DNA of 64,000 nucleotides from JAXGQD01 sp040766665 (GCA_040766665.1 JAXGQD010000004.1:210804-274803); one strand, 5' to 3'. Positions 1 through 8,581 are shown, counted from the stretch's first letter. Numbers and translations are program-made. Notes: generated by a model not told the origin, from the sequence alone.

Positions 1-1
1 C

Positions 2-1183
2 CAGTTGAGCAGCGGTGAAGAGGTCGCCGGTGTGCTGGAATTAATGCCTGACGGTTACGGCTTTTTACGCCGTGATAATTATTTGCAGGGGCCGAAAGAC
101 ATTTATGTCCCCGCAATTTATTCGTCGCTTTAACTTGCGTGAGGGCGATTTTATCAGCGGTCGGGCCGATTACAGCGCGATAACGATCGCTATCAAGCGC
201 TTTATTTCATCAAAAGCATCAATGGAGAGGTAACAGATAAAGTTTATCGTCGCCCCCACTTTGACCGACTGACCCCTATTTACCCCAATAAGATGTTCAA
301 GCTGGAAACCCAGCGCAACGAACTCTCCACCAGAATCATCGATTTAATTTCGCCAATCGGCAAAGGCCAACGCGGCATGATAGTTTCACCGCCGAAAGCA
401 GGTAAGACGATCCTTTTGCAAAAGATAGCCAACGCCATCTCCATCAATAACCCCGAAACCAAACTCATCGTGCTGTTGATTGATGAGCGTCCCGAGGAAG
501 TCACGGACATGCAGCGTTCTATCAACGGCGAAGTGGTCTACTCTACCTTTGATAAGACACCGGAAAATCACGTAAAAATTGCCGAGTTGGTTCTGGCACG
601 CGCCATGCGTATGGTTGAAATGGGCCAGGATGTGGTCATCCTATTAGATAGTATTACGAGATTATCACGCGCCTATAACCTGACCATTAATCCGACTGGC
701 CGTACCCTGTCGGGTGGTTTGGATCCCGGTGCTTTGTACGGACCAAAGCGCTTCTTCGGTGCTGCCCGTAATATTGAAAACGGCGGCAGCCTGACCATTG
801 TGGCGACCGCCTTGATTGACACGGGCTCGCGCATGGATGAAGTAATATTTGAGGAGTTCAAGGGGACGGGTAACATGGAAGTCTACCTGGATCGCAAGCT
901 TTCCGAAAAGCGTATCTTCCCGGCTATCGACATCAATCGTTCCGGCACAAGAAGAGAAGAACTGCTCTTGGATCAACACGCCTTGGATGCGGTCTGGTCT
1001 ATTCGCAAAGCCTTTGGTCAGCTTGATTCCGGTAATGTGACCGAGACGATTATCAACCTGCTGCTTAAGACTCAGGATAACCGTCAGTTTATCTCTTCTA
1101 TTAATGTGTCACTGAGTAATAAAGGTCTTTTTGATTCGATGCGTTTGACCACAAGTGCGAATCAAAACGGTAACGGAAAGTAA
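2..1183 (+). CDS. rho: Transcription termination factor Rho, 5'-truncated by the window, two frameshifts
   Basis: Rho is a hexameric RNA-dependent ATPase that ends transcription. The gene enters from the left edge. The RNA-binding cold-shock part (GVLELMPDGYGFLR from about base 32) is in one frame, the stretch FIRRFNLREGDFISGR (about 114-165) in a second, and from about 176 the frame returns and runs to the stop at 1183. From the Met at 293 the ATPase core is intact: Walker A PPKAGKT about 33 residues on, Walker B VVILLDSITR, and the Q/R-loop region. Restoring the frame near 108-114 and 165-176 gives a continuous normal Rho sequence, so I read one gene with two short indels. These may be sequence errors rather than decay. 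A hairpin terminator follows. Confidence 0.9.
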
Positions 1184-1232
1184 GGCTTCGTTTAGAGCTA
1201 TTTATAGTGCTACTTATTGCGTATGATGTATT

Positions 1233-1265
1233 GGGGCTGTTCTGGAAGTGGAGCAGCCCTTTTTG
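1233..1265 (+). terminator. Intrinsic terminator after rho
   Basis: GGGGCTGTTC pairs with GAGCAGCCC (one G-U pair) and is followed by TTTTT. It lies 50 bases after the rho stop codon. Confidence 0.8.
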
Positions 1266-1326
1266 GCGAGCTGAGGCTGCTGCTCTGCGCTAGGTCTGTT
1301 GTGATAATTGGGTTGGTCATTATTGA

Positions 1327-1368
1327 CAAAAAAGCTGTCCCGCGTGCCGCAGGCACTTTCGAGACAGA
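1327..1368 (-). terminator. Intrinsic terminator after FMN reductase
   Basis: Read on the minus strand, CTGTCTCG pairs with CGGGACAG around a perfect inner hairpin (GTGCC/GGCAC), then a run of six T. It sits about 30 bases past the stop of the leftward reductase gene. Confidence 0.75.
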
Positions 1369-1399
1369 CTCTTTCGTATTGTTTAGGAGCTGATTCAGA

Positions 1400-1942
1400 T
1401 TACTTAACCATGGCGACCAAGGCGTCAACCACGGATTGGAGTAGTGCGATGGTGTCAGGGTTGTTGATTTTGCCATTCTCATCCAAGAGCGCGGTGACGT
1501 TTCCGATATAGGCTTCGGGCTGTTGGACGGTGGGCATATTCAGGAAGCTGAGCGGCTGGCGCAGGTGGTGATTGGCACCGAAACCGGCAAGTGCACCGGG
1601 AGAAACGCTCACGATTGCAGCGGGTTTACCACTCCAGACATTCTGGCCCCAGGGTCTTGAGGCGACGTCAAGGGCGTTTTTAAGGGCAGCGGGGAAGGTA
1701 CGATTGTGTTCCGGGGTGACGAAGAGGACGGCATCTACGCTACGCACTTTATCACGGAAGCCCTGATAGTTAGCCGGGGTATCCGCTTCATCATAATCCT
1801 GATTGTAGAGCGGTAAATCGCTGATTTTGATCAACTCTGCTTCATAACCTTCGGGCAAAAGGGACATCAGATTATCTGCTACCTTGCCGCTGAATGCGTC
1901 TTTGCGAATGCTGCCTACGATGACTCCGATTTTTTTTGACAT
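1400..1942 (-). CDS. NADPH-dependent FMN reductase / quinone or azo reductase family
   Basis: A 180-residue flavodoxin-fold protein of the NADPH-dependent FMN reductase family (relatives include chromate, quinone and azo reductases). The phosphate-binding loop GSIRKDAFS lies at residues 10-18 and the family signature PEHNRTFPAALKNALD near residue 78; both contact FMN in known members. Length is normal. The ATG at 1942 has AAGGAG at good spacing. The gene stands alone, with its own promoter and terminator, and is leftward against its rightward neighbours. Its promoter spacer carries an ACTAGTTAGT box that recurs before the pirin gene at 53 kb, which suggests a shared redox- or electrophile-sensing repressor (inference). 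The physiological substrate cannot be told from sequence. Confidence 0.85.
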   Translation of the reverse strand: MSKKIGVIVGSIRKDAFSGKVADNLMSLLPEGYEAELIKISDLPLYNQDYDEADTPANYQGFRDKVRSVDAVLFVTPEHNRTFPAALKNALDVASRPWGQNVWSGKPAAIVSVSPGALAGFGANHHLRQPLSFLNMPTVQQPEAYIGNVTALLDENGKINNPDTIALLQSVVDALVAMVK

Positions 1943-2029
1943 GTTTATATCTCCTTATTTTTATGCGGGCTTTTGCAAAAGCCAACAATATATTCATTTG
2001 CGAGATAGCTTTAGCTAACTCTTGAAACC

Positions 2030-2057
2030 AGTATATCACTAACTAGTAAGAAATCAA
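2030..2057 (-). promoter_or_regulatory. Promoter with operator-like box for FMN reductase
   Basis: On the minus strand, TTGATT, a 16-base spacer and TATACT. The spacer and -10 contain TTACTAGTTAGTGATA (2034-2049). The core ACTA-GT-TAGT is an inverted repeat, and nearly the same box occurs at 52998-53013 near the pirin promoter. Confidence 0.65.
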
Positions 2058-2105
2058 GGGCCTTTAAAAAAGAATTTTCGCGGATATTTTTGTTGTTTTG
2101 GTTTC

Positions 2106-2161
2106 TGGCCAATTTGTTCGGTGGTCCCAGCTCAATCTGGGATGCCCGTAATTATTGACCA
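2106..2161 (+). repeat. Intergenic hairpin repeat, family C, copy 1
   Basis: An imperfect 56-base palindrome. Outer arms TGGCCAAT and ATTGACCA, an inner perfect stem TCCCAG/CTGGGA, and a six-base loop. Related copies are at 2174-2232, 29422-29477 and 54014-54069. It lies in the 505-base gap between the FMN reductase and rpmE, which also holds both genes' promoters and a second copy; nothing else is seen there. Confidence 0.7.
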
Positions 2162-2173
2162 GAAAATTCCGAA

Positions 2174-2232
2174 TGGAAGCCAATTTTTCCGCTGGTCCCA
2201 GCGAAGTCTGGGATGGCCGCAAATTTTGACCA
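2174..2232 (+). repeat. Intergenic hairpin repeat, family C, copy 2
   Basis: Tandem with copy 1 and in the same orientation. It contains TCCCAG-CGAAGT-CTGGGA, followed by GGCCGCAAATTTTGACCA. The CGAAGTCTGGGAT segment is shared with the copy at 29.4 kb read in reverse. Confidence 0.7.
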
Positions 2233-2343
2233 CCCAACTCCACCCAACTCCACGCACTACGCCGCAAGTGTGCCACCACTGCTGTTACTGCCGACACAAG
2301 CGCCACCTCCGACGAACGCCGACAAATGCCAGAGTGAAAATCG

Positions 2344-2372
2344 TTGACAGCGAAGCGAAAATCCCGTATATT
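2344..2372 (+). promoter_or_regulatory. Sigma-70-type promoter of rpmE
   Basis: TTGACA, exactly 17 bases, then TATATT. It lies 76 bases upstream of the rpmE start. Confidence 0.8.
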
Positions 2373-2375
2373 GTT

Positions 2376-2391
2376 CAGGTTCTTAAACCTG
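2376..2391 (+). promoter_or_regulatory. Leader hairpin in rpmE 5' UTR
   Basis: A perfect six-base-pair stem, CAGGTT-CTTA-AACCTG, just downstream of the promoter at the expected 5' end of the mRNA. It could stabilise the message or bind L31 for feedback; the function is not shown. Confidence 0.5.
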
Positions 2392-2447
2392 TTCGTCATA
2401 CGTACCTAAGGGACTACGCGGCGGACATCATGTGAAGGGGAATTACA

Positions 2448-2654
2448 ATGAAAGACGGAATCCATCCGAAATACCAAAAATCAGTCGTTAAGTGTGCTTG
2501 TGGTGAGAGCTTTGAAACCAGCTCGACTCTACCGACCTTAAACGTGGACATTTGCTCCAAGTGCCATCCTTTTTATACCGGTAAACAAAAATTAGTAGAC
2601 ACCGGCGGACGTGTTGATAAATTCAAACGCAGAATGGCCACTACTCAAAAGTAG
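2448..2654 (+). CDS. rpmE: 50S ribosomal protein L31, zinc-binding type
   Basis: A 68-residue ribosomal protein L31 of the large subunit. MKDGIHPKYQ opens the protein, and CACG (from residue 16) with CSKCHPFYTGK supplies the cysteines typical of the zinc-containing C+ form. Length is normal. GAAGGGGAA precedes the ATG. It has its own TTGACA/TATATT promoter and its own terminator, so it is probably monocistronic. The rho-rpmE neighbourhood is common in Clostridia. Confidence 0.97.
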   Translation: MKDGIHPKYQKSVVKCACGESFETSSTLPTLNVDICSKCHPFYTGKQKLVDTGGRVDKFKRRMATTQK

Positions 2655-2674
2655 CTTTAGACTTTTTACAAAAG

Positions 2675-2706
2675 AAGGTTGTTCCACAGCGGAACAGCCT
2701 TTTTGT
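2675..2706 (+). terminator. Intrinsic terminator after rpmE
   Basis: AAGGTTGTTCC pairs with GGAACAGCCTT around ACAGC, then T residues. Confidence 0.85.
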
Positions 2707-2777
2707 TTTATTTTGCCGAAAATTTTCAGTGCGAAAAAATGACACGCTTGACTTGCTGCAAGTGTTAGTATGGAAGA

Positions 2778-4028
2778 ATGAATATAGAAAACAAATCACA
2801 ATATAAAGAACTGAAGAAAACGAGTATCGGCGGTCAGGCATTGATTGAAGGGCTGATGATGATTGGGCCCGAAAAAAAGGCGATGGCCAATCTTATGCCG
2901 GATGGTCGCATTGTGCTGCATGACCTGGGTCCCAATGACAGTAAAAACTCCATGAATATCCCGTTCTTACGTGGGGCGGTGCGCATCTTCAAGCAGATGT
3001 CGCTGGGAACAAAGGCTCTGATGATGTCTGCCGATCTGCAAGAGGAGGCTGAAACGGCAGCCTCTGAAGCTGAGGCTACTAACGTTGTTGAGCCGATAGC
3101 AGAGAATGTTGCCATAGCTGAACCTCAGACTGAACCTGCGGAAGAGGCGCTGCTCATCTCTGAAGATGCTGAGTCAGCATTAAGCGCTGACACTGGCAGC
3201 GACCCAGTTTCACACGTAGAAGATCTGCCGGATGCTGTCGCAATTGAAGAAGTGAAGCTCAACGATACAGTCCATGATTCAAAAGTGGAAGCTGTCACCG
3301 AGCTAAGCGCTGTAGAAACACCAGAGATGCAAGCTCAGACGAGTAGCTTAACGACAGAACCCAAAGCAAAAACGAAGGACAAAGGCCTCGATTGGGTGAT
3401 GATGTTTGCCTTGATCTTGGGATTGGGGATGGGGATTGGTTTGTTTTTCCTTTTACCCAACCTCTTGACCAGCGGGATTATTGCACTGACGGGAGTAGCG
3501 CGGCAGGGTTTTGCCAATACTTTGCTGTATAACCTGCTTGAGGGCGTGATTCGCATCGTGATCTTGCTCTTTTACATGTGGCTTTCCTCGAAGCAAAAGG
3601 ACATCAAGCGTGTTTGGATGTTTCATGGGGCTGAGCACAAGACCATCGCCTGCTACGAGGCAGGGCGAGAGCTGACAGTTGACAATATTAAGCCTTTTTC
3701 GCGCTTTCATCCGCGCTGTGGCACATCCTTCATCTTCATTATGGTATTTATCTCAGCCATCATCTTTGCCGTGGTCGGTTGGTATGGTGTTTTTCTGAAC
3801 CTCCTGATTCGCCTAGCCCTGATTCCGCTGGTGGCCGGTATCGCTTATGAAATTCTGCGCTTTTCGGGCAAACATAGTGAAAGTCTGCTAGGGCGTATTT
3901 TGGCAAAACCCGGCTTGCTTTTGCAGCGCTTGACCACCAAAGAACCCGATGAAAAGATGCTGGAAGTGGCCATTCGGGCGATGAACGCCGTCATCCCCGA
4001 GGACCAATCGGCTGACAATTGGGCTTAG
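2778..4028 (+). CDS. DUF1385 family membrane protein with an acidic insert
   Basis: DUF1385 proteins are conserved membrane proteins of Bacillota with no proven function, often encoded next to prmC and prfA, as here. The N-terminal IGGQALIEGLMMIGPEKKAMA, the central FHGAEHKTIACYEAG and the HPRCGTSFIFIM motif are all typical. Four or more hydrophobic segments lie between about residues 205 and 360. The protein is 416 residues against roughly 300 in most relatives as I recall them. The excess is a Glu/Ala/Ser-rich, low-complexity stretch at about residues 88-203, placed between the N-terminal domain and the first membrane segment. The prmC start follows two bases after the stop, so the two are probably co-transcribed. 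Confidence 0.85.
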   Translation: MNIENKSQYKELKKTSIGGQALIEGLMMIGPEKKAMANLMPDGRIVLHDLGPNDSKNSMNIPFLRGAVRIFKQMSLGTKALMMSADLQEEAETAASEAEATNVVEPIAENVAIAEPQTEPAEEALLISEDAESALSADTGSDPVSHVEDLPDAVAIEEVKLNDTVHDSKVEAVTELSAVETPEMQAQTSSLTTEPKAKTKDKGLDWVMMFALILGLGMGIGLFFLLPNLLTSGIIALTGVARQGFANTLLYNLLEGVIRIVILLFYMWLSSKQKDIKRVWMFHGAEHKTIACYEAGRELTVDNIKPFSRFHPRCGTSFIFIMVFISAIIFAVVGWYGVFLNLLIRLALIPLVAGIAYEILRFSGKHSESLLGRILAKPGLLLQRLTTKEPDEKMLEVAIRAMNAVIPEDQSADNWA

Positions 4029-4029
4029 C

Positions 4030-4953
4030 GTGGCACAGTCTTCGACGAAAGAAAAAAGCGTCCGAGAACTCATCGCTTTAGGCCATAAAGAACTGGGTGG
4101 CGACAGTCAGGCCAGAGGAGAAGCGTTTGAACTTCTGGCGTCGTTACTTCACACCACTGCCCTAGCACTGCGCTTGCGTCTGAATGAGCGTATTGATGAG
4201 TTAACAGCCCAGCGCTTTTGCGAGGCCATCAAGCGTCTTCAAGCCGCTGAACCACTGGCCTATATCAGCGGTCAGACTTACTTTTTTAACTATCCGCTCC
4301 ACGTAGGCAAGGGAGTACTTATTCCACGTCCCGACAGCGAAGTGCTAGTGCTGCTTGTGCTGGGTGAATTACGTCGCTTATCCGCGCAAAAGTCTGCAGA
4401 ACAGCCGCTGCATGCGCTGGAGCTTTGCACAGGCAGTGCTTGCCTGAGCATAGCAGTGGCAAAAGAATGGGAGAAAATGCGACTTGCAGTCGAAGGAGCT
4501 CCGCTGCTAATTACGGCGACTGAAATTGAGGAAGCGGCGCTGGATTTTGCCCGAATAAATCTGCAAGAACTGCTGCCGGAAGAGCAGGTGGTGCTTTGCC
4601 ACTGCGACCTCTGGCCACCCCAGAACAGCACAAGATTCGACTTGCTCTTTGCCAATCCCCCGTACATTTCTGACGCCGAATACGCAGAACTTGAGCTTTC
4701 GGTAAAAGACTTCGAACCAAGGACAGCTCTATGGGGAGGTAAGGACGGCTTGGATTTCTATCGCCGTATTTTGGACGAGGCCGCCTCGTATCTGAAACCG
4801 GGTGCCTGTTTATTTTTAGAACACGGTTATCGTCAGGCAGAAGCCATTCAAGCATTGGCTGAACACAGTGAATTTGAGTATTTATCTTGTCAGCAGGATT
4901 TGGCAGGTCGGGAGCGCGTCAGTGTTTTACGTTACATTGGGGAGGAGACTTAG
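4030..4953 (+). CDS. prmC: Release factor glutamine N5-methyltransferase PrmC
   Basis: PrmC methylates the glutamine of the GGQ loop of peptide release factors using S-adenosylmethionine. The 307-residue protein has the N-terminal helical domain, the SAM-binding region LELCTGSACLSIAVAKEW, and the catalytic NPPYIS motif near residue 213 that binds the target glutamine. A GTG at 4030 directly after the DUF1385 stop is the likely start. Its substrate RF1 is encoded 220 bases downstream, which fits the usual prmC-prfA pairing. DUF951 starts two bases after its stop. Confidence 0.93.
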   Translation: MAQSSTKEKSVRELIALGHKELGGDSQARGEAFELLASLLHTTALALRLRLNERIDELTAQRFCEAIKRLQAAEPLAYISGQTYFFNYPLHVGKGVLIPRPDSEVLVLLVLGELRRLSAQKSAEQPLHALELCTGSACLSIAVAKEWEKMRLAVEGAPLLITATEIEEAALDFARINLQELLPEEQVVLCHCDLWPPQNSTRFDLLFANPPYISDAEYAELELSVKDFEPRTALWGGKDGLDFYRRILDEAASYLKPGACLFLEHGYRQAEAIQALAEHSEFEYLSCQQDLAGRERVSVLRYIGEET

Positions 4954-4954
4954 C

Positions 4955-5185
4955 ATGGGCGGCAAATATTTTTTGTATCCCTATCGCGTCGGTGAAATCG
5001 TACAAATGAAAAAAAAGCATCCTTGCGGAAACGACCACTGGGAGGTCCTCAGGGTAGGGGCAGACATTAAAATAAGTTGTCGGGGTTGTGGGCATTTGCT
5101 CAGCATACCCAGGGCAAAAATCGAAAAAATGACCAAATCCACGGTACTGCCGCAGGATCAGGAGCAGAAAGAAAATGGACATTAA
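4955..5185 (+). CDS. DUF951 family protein
   Basis: A 76-residue protein of the DUF951 family, small and widespread in Bacillota, with unknown function. It shows the family pattern: a basic N-terminal part with VGEIVQMKKKHPCG, then a CRGCGH motif and IPRAKIEKM. The cysteines suggest metal or nucleic-acid binding (inference). GGGGAGGAG lies ten bases before the ATG at 4955; the longer reading frame upstream lacks such a site and overlaps prmC. The 3' end overlaps prfA by 11 bases, so it belongs to the same operon. Confidence 0.85.
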   Translation: MGGKYFLYPYRVGEIVQMKKKHPCGNDHWEVLRVGADIKISCRGCGHLLSIPRAKIEKMTKSTVLPQDQEQKENGH

Positions 5186-6254
5186 TAAAAGTAATATTAT
5201 TAATCGCTACGAAGAATTGGCCCAGTTGTTGATGGATCCGGGCATTTTTGCGGACCAGGACAAGTATCGCCAAACGGTCAAAGAGCATGCGGATCTGGAA
5301 CCCATTGTGCAGGCTTTGCACGAAGGAGAAAGCTTGCGCAAAGAACTGGCGGAAGCACAGCAGCTGTTTTACGACGAAGAAGATGCAGAAATGCGTGAAA
5401 TGGCTAGGGAAGAAATCAAAAGGGTGAGTAATGAATTAGAGCAAAACGAAGCCGAGCTACAGCGCCTCATGGCTCCCAAAGACCCGCGTGACAGCAAGTC
5501 CGTCGTGATTGAAATTCGCGGCGGGGCGGGCGGTGAAGAGGCGGCGCTCTTTGCAGCTGTGCTTTACAAGATGTATGTGGCTTTTGCCGAACGTCATCAG
5601 CTGACAAGTGAACTGGTAGAGCTCAATGAAACTGAGCTGGGCGGCATTAAAGAGGTGGTCTTTGAACTGAACGGCGACGGTGCTTATAGTTTGTTTAAAT
5701 ATGAGAGCGGTGTGCACCGCGTGCAACGTGTGCCGGTCACAGAGTCAGGCGGGCGTATCCACACTTCTACCTGTACGGTGGCGGTGATGCCGGAAGCGGA
5801 CGAAATGGAGTTTGAAATCAATCCCGCGGACTTGCAGATTGATACCTATCGGGCTTCCGGTGCCGGTGGACAGCACGTCAACAAAACTTCATCGGCGATT
5901 CGCATCACCCACTTACCCAGTGGCGTTGTGGTGACCTGTCAGGATGAGCGCTCACAGCACAAAAACAAAGAAAAAGCTTTACGAGTCTTACGCACACGCT
6001 TGATGGACATGGCTTTAGTAGAAGCAAAAAGCGCCGAGGACAGTTTGCGTAAAAATCAAGTCGGTAGCGGTGACCGCAGTGAGCGTATCAGGACGTATAA
6101 TTATCATCAGGGCCGGGTCAGCGACCACCGTATCGGCCTGACTCTTTATAAAATCGATGAAATACTCGCCGGTGACATGGACGAATTAGTCGGTAAATTG
6201 GCAGACGCTGAGCGCAGTGAACAATTGGGACAAGGGGAAAAGGAGCTGGCTTAA
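5175..6254 (+). CDS. prfA: Peptide chain release factor 1
   Basis: RF1 reads UAA and UAG stop codons and triggers peptide release on the ribosome. The 359-residue protein has normal length. The GGQ catalytic loop lies in RASGAGGQHVNKTSSAIR near residue 231, and the tail SDHRIGLTLYKI is typical. The recognition (PxT-type) segment reads RVPVTESGGRIHTSTC. The ATG is preceded by AGGAGCAGAAAGAAA. It overlaps DUF951 and its stop shares bases with the next start (TAATGA arrangement), which implies translational coupling. Confidence 0.97.
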   Translation: MDINKSNIINRYEELAQLLMDPGIFADQDKYRQTVKEHADLEPIVQALHEGESLRKELAEAQQLFYDEEDAEMREMAREEIKRVSNELEQNEAELQRLMAPKDPRDSKSVVIEIRGGAGGEEAALFAAVLYKMYVAFAERHQLTSELVELNETELGGIKEVVFELNGDGAYSLFKYESGVHRVQRVPVTESGGRIHTSTCTVAVMPEADEMEFEINPADLQIDTYRASGAGGQHVNKTSSAIRITHLPSGVVVTCQDERSQHKNKEKALRVLRTRLMDMALVEAKSAEDSLRKNQVGSGDRSERIRTYNYHQGRVSDHRIGLTLYKIDEILAGDMDELVGKLADAERSEQLGQGEKELA

Positions 6255-7930
6255 TGAAGACCAAAGTATTGAAAATTCCCAACGCATTTATAAAAGATAA
6301 AGCCGCTTTAAAAAAATTATTGGCAAAAGCTGCAGACCTGCTTCTGGCGGGTGAATGTGTCGCTTTCCCTACAGAAACCGTCTATGGCCTGGGTGCCTTA
6401 GCCCTTAGTCCGGAAGCCATCGCCAAAGTCTTTGAGGCAAAAGGCAGACCCAACGACAATCCACTGATCGCCCATGTTAATAAAATTGACGATCTGAAAC
6501 AGCTGACTCAGCCTTTGGGCAAACTGGAAGAAGACCTTATTCAACTTTTTTCACCTGGCCCCATCACCTACGTGTTACGCAAACAAAGCCATGTGCCCGA
6601 TGCTTTAACGGCAGGCTTGGACACGGTTGCCGTCCGAATTCCAGCCAAGGCGGTCGCCCGGGCATTGATCGCCCTGTGTGCTGCGCCTATCGCCGCGCCT
6701 TCAGCGAATACATCAGGCATGCCTTCACCCACCTCTGCTGAACATGTGCTGCATGATCTCAACGGCAAAATCCCCCTCATCATCGACGGCGGCTCCTGTG
6801 AATTCGGCCTGGAATCGACCGTTCTCGACTTAAGTGATGTGTCGGATATTCGTATCTTAAGACCGGGTGCTGTCACTGCAGAACGATTGATTCATTTTCT
6901 TGAAACCCGCAAAGATTTTTCACCGCGTTTCCCGGACTGGCGCGAACGCCTGATCCAAACCGTGGAGCTGAGCGATGCCACCGCGACGCCCAAGGCACCG
7001 GGGATGAAATACAAGCACTACGCACCGGAGACAGCGGTTTATGTTCTGAGAGGGGCTGATCTTGCCGAGAAGAGCGCTGCATTCGGAGCGTTGTTAGCCA
7101 GTCTGCCCGCAGAAAAACGATTAGGCCTGTATGCTTCTGATCAGCTGGTCGCCGAGCTATTGGAGAAATATGCAGAGCGCAGTCTCAATTCCCGTACGCT
7201 GGTTTTTGAACATTCGGATGACGGTTCGATTGCGGCGCAACATTTTTTTGCCGCTCTGCGCGAACTGGACGAAGATGAGACCGAATTGATTGTTGTTGAA
7301 GCCCTCGAGCACAGCGAAGTGGGCACGGCATACATGAATCGCCTGGAAAAAGCCAGCGGAGCTTATCAGGTGGATTCTGCTGGAATGTCGGATTGCAGAT
7401 CAGACGTGATCGTTGTTCCGGCTGATGCAAGTCACAATAAAGATAGTGAGGAGACCACTCGCAAAATCCTCTTTGTATGTACGGGCAACACCTGTCGCAG
7501 TCCTATGGCTGAAGCCTTGTTTAATCAAGTGGCTGCAACTCGTCACGCTCCGGTCCGTGCGGAATCTGCCGGCCTTGCTGCTTTCAACGGGGATGAAATC
7601 AGCTCCAACGCGGCGCGCGTCCTTCTGGATAATTATGGAATTGACTATTCCTCCCATCGTTCGAGGCGCCTGAACGAGCATATGCTGGAGCAAGCGCAGT
7701 GGGTCTTAACCATGACGACAGGGCAGTCCGAGGCTTTGCGCCACGCTTTCCCCGCATTTGCCGAAAAGATTCAGCCTTTAAAACGTTTTGCTTTGGTTTC
7801 GTCGGATGCAGTACAAGGCGATATTTCAGATCCTTACGGTGGCGATTTGCAGACCTATACGGCAACGGCTGTAGATATCAGCAAGAGTATTGCCGAATTG
7901 TTCCATAAGTTTAATGATTTCAAAGATTAA
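6254..7930 (+). CDS. Fusion of Sua5/TsaC threonylcarbamoyl-AMP synthase and low-MW (arginine) phosphatase
   Basis: The first ~340 residues are a Sua5-type L-threonylcarbamoyladenylate synthase, which makes the activated intermediate for tRNA t6A. Motifs are FPTETVYGLGALA, KGRPNDNPLIAHV, SPGPITYVL and PSANTSGMPSPTSA, with the Sua5 C-terminal domain (APGMKYKHYAPE). From about residue 400 comes a low-molecular-weight phosphatase: the P-loop CTGNTCRS has nucleophile Cys409 and Arg415, and the general-acid loop DISDPYGGD is near the C terminus. In Bacillus, ywlC (Sua5) and ywlE (protein-arginine phosphatase) are separate neighbours; here they form one 558-residue frame. Both active sites look intact. 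The start overlaps the prfA stop. Confidence 0.9.
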   Translation: MKTKVLKIPNAFIKDKAALKKLLAKAADLLLAGECVAFPTETVYGLGALALSPEAIAKVFEAKGRPNDNPLIAHVNKIDDLKQLTQPLGKLEEDLIQLFSPGPITYVLRKQSHVPDALTAGLDTVAVRIPAKAVARALIALCAAPIAAPSANTSGMPSPTSAEHVLHDLNGKIPLIIDGGSCEFGLESTVLDLSDVSDIRILRPGAVTAERLIHFLETRKDFSPRFPDWRERLIQTVELSDATATPKAPGMKYKHYAPETAVYVLRGADLAEKSAAFGALLASLPAEKRLGLYASDQLVAELLEKYAERSLNSRTLVFEHSDDGSIAAQHFFAALRELDEDETELIVVEALEHSEVGTAYMNRLEKASGAYQVDSAGMSDCRSDVIVVPADASHNKDSEETTRKILFVCTGNTCRSPMAEALFNQVAATRHAPVRAESAGLAAFNGDEISSNAARVLLDNYGIDYSSHRSRRLNEHMLEQAQWVLTMTTGQSEALRHAFPAFAEKIQPLKRFALVSSDAVQGDISDPYGGDLQTYTATAVDISKSIAELFHKFNDFKD

Positions 7931-7957
7931 AACTTTAGCAGAGTGGAGGTCACGGGG

Positions 7958-8581
7958 ATGGATAAGCAAGTCTTAACAATAGGTATTGCCGGTGGAACCG
8001 GTAGCGGAAAAACCACCCTAACTCACGCTATTTTGGATTTTTGCAAAGATAAAGCAGCCGTCATCTTTCACGATAATTACTATAAGGCTTTTGCCGAACT
8101 GCCTTTGGAAGAACGTAGCAGGCAAAACTACGACCATCCCGACTCCTTCGATACAGACTTGCTGATTGAACATTTGCAGGCTCTGAAACGTGGGGGAACG
8201 GTTTCCAGTCCTGTCTACGATTACACCATCCACACGCGTTCACCCTGCACGATGGAGATCAGCTCGAAGAAAGTGATTGTTGTCGAGGGTATTTTGATTT
8301 TATCGGACCCGCGACTGCTCGCCTTACTGGATCTCAAACTTTTCGTCGATACTGATGCGGATGTGCGCATCTTGCGTAGAATAAGGCGCGATGTAGTGGA
8401 GCGGGGGCGGAGCATCGATTCGGTCATTGAACAGTATCTGCGCACCGTTAAGCCGATGCACGAGCAGTACGTAGAACCCAGGAAGCGCAACGCAGATTTA
8501 ATCATTCCGGAAGGGGGGCGCAATTTGGTCGCTCTGGATATGATTATCAAGACGATTGACCGACACATGAACGAGGTTTGA
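7958..8581 (+). CDS. udk: Uridine kinase
   Basis: Uridine kinase phosphorylates uridine and cytidine to UMP and CMP in pyrimidine salvage. The 207-residue protein opens with a Walker A loop, GIAGGTGSGKTT. HDNYYKA and the NYDHPDSFDTDLL segment are typical of the uridine kinase/phosphoribulokinase fold. The ATG at 7958 has GGAGG eight bases upstream; a GTG at 7943 would overlap that site. It follows the Sua5 fusion closely and probably ends the operon. A repeat-rich spacer follows. Confidence 0.93.
   Translation: MDKQVLTIGIAGGTGSGKTTLTHAILDFCKDKAAVIFHDNYYKAFAELPLEERSRQNYDHPDSFDTDLLIEHLQALKRGGTVSSPVYDYTIHTRSPCTMEISSKKVIVVEGILILSDPRLLALLDLKLFVDTDADVRILRRIRRDVVERGRSIDSVIEQYLRTVKPMHEQYVEPRKRNADLIIPEGGRNLVALDMIIKTIDRHMNEV

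Noticed and set aside
2064..2435. Overlapping open frames on both strands between the FMN reductase and rpmE
   Set aside because: They cover hairpin repeats and a clear promoter, lack ribosome sites, and encode no recognisable protein.
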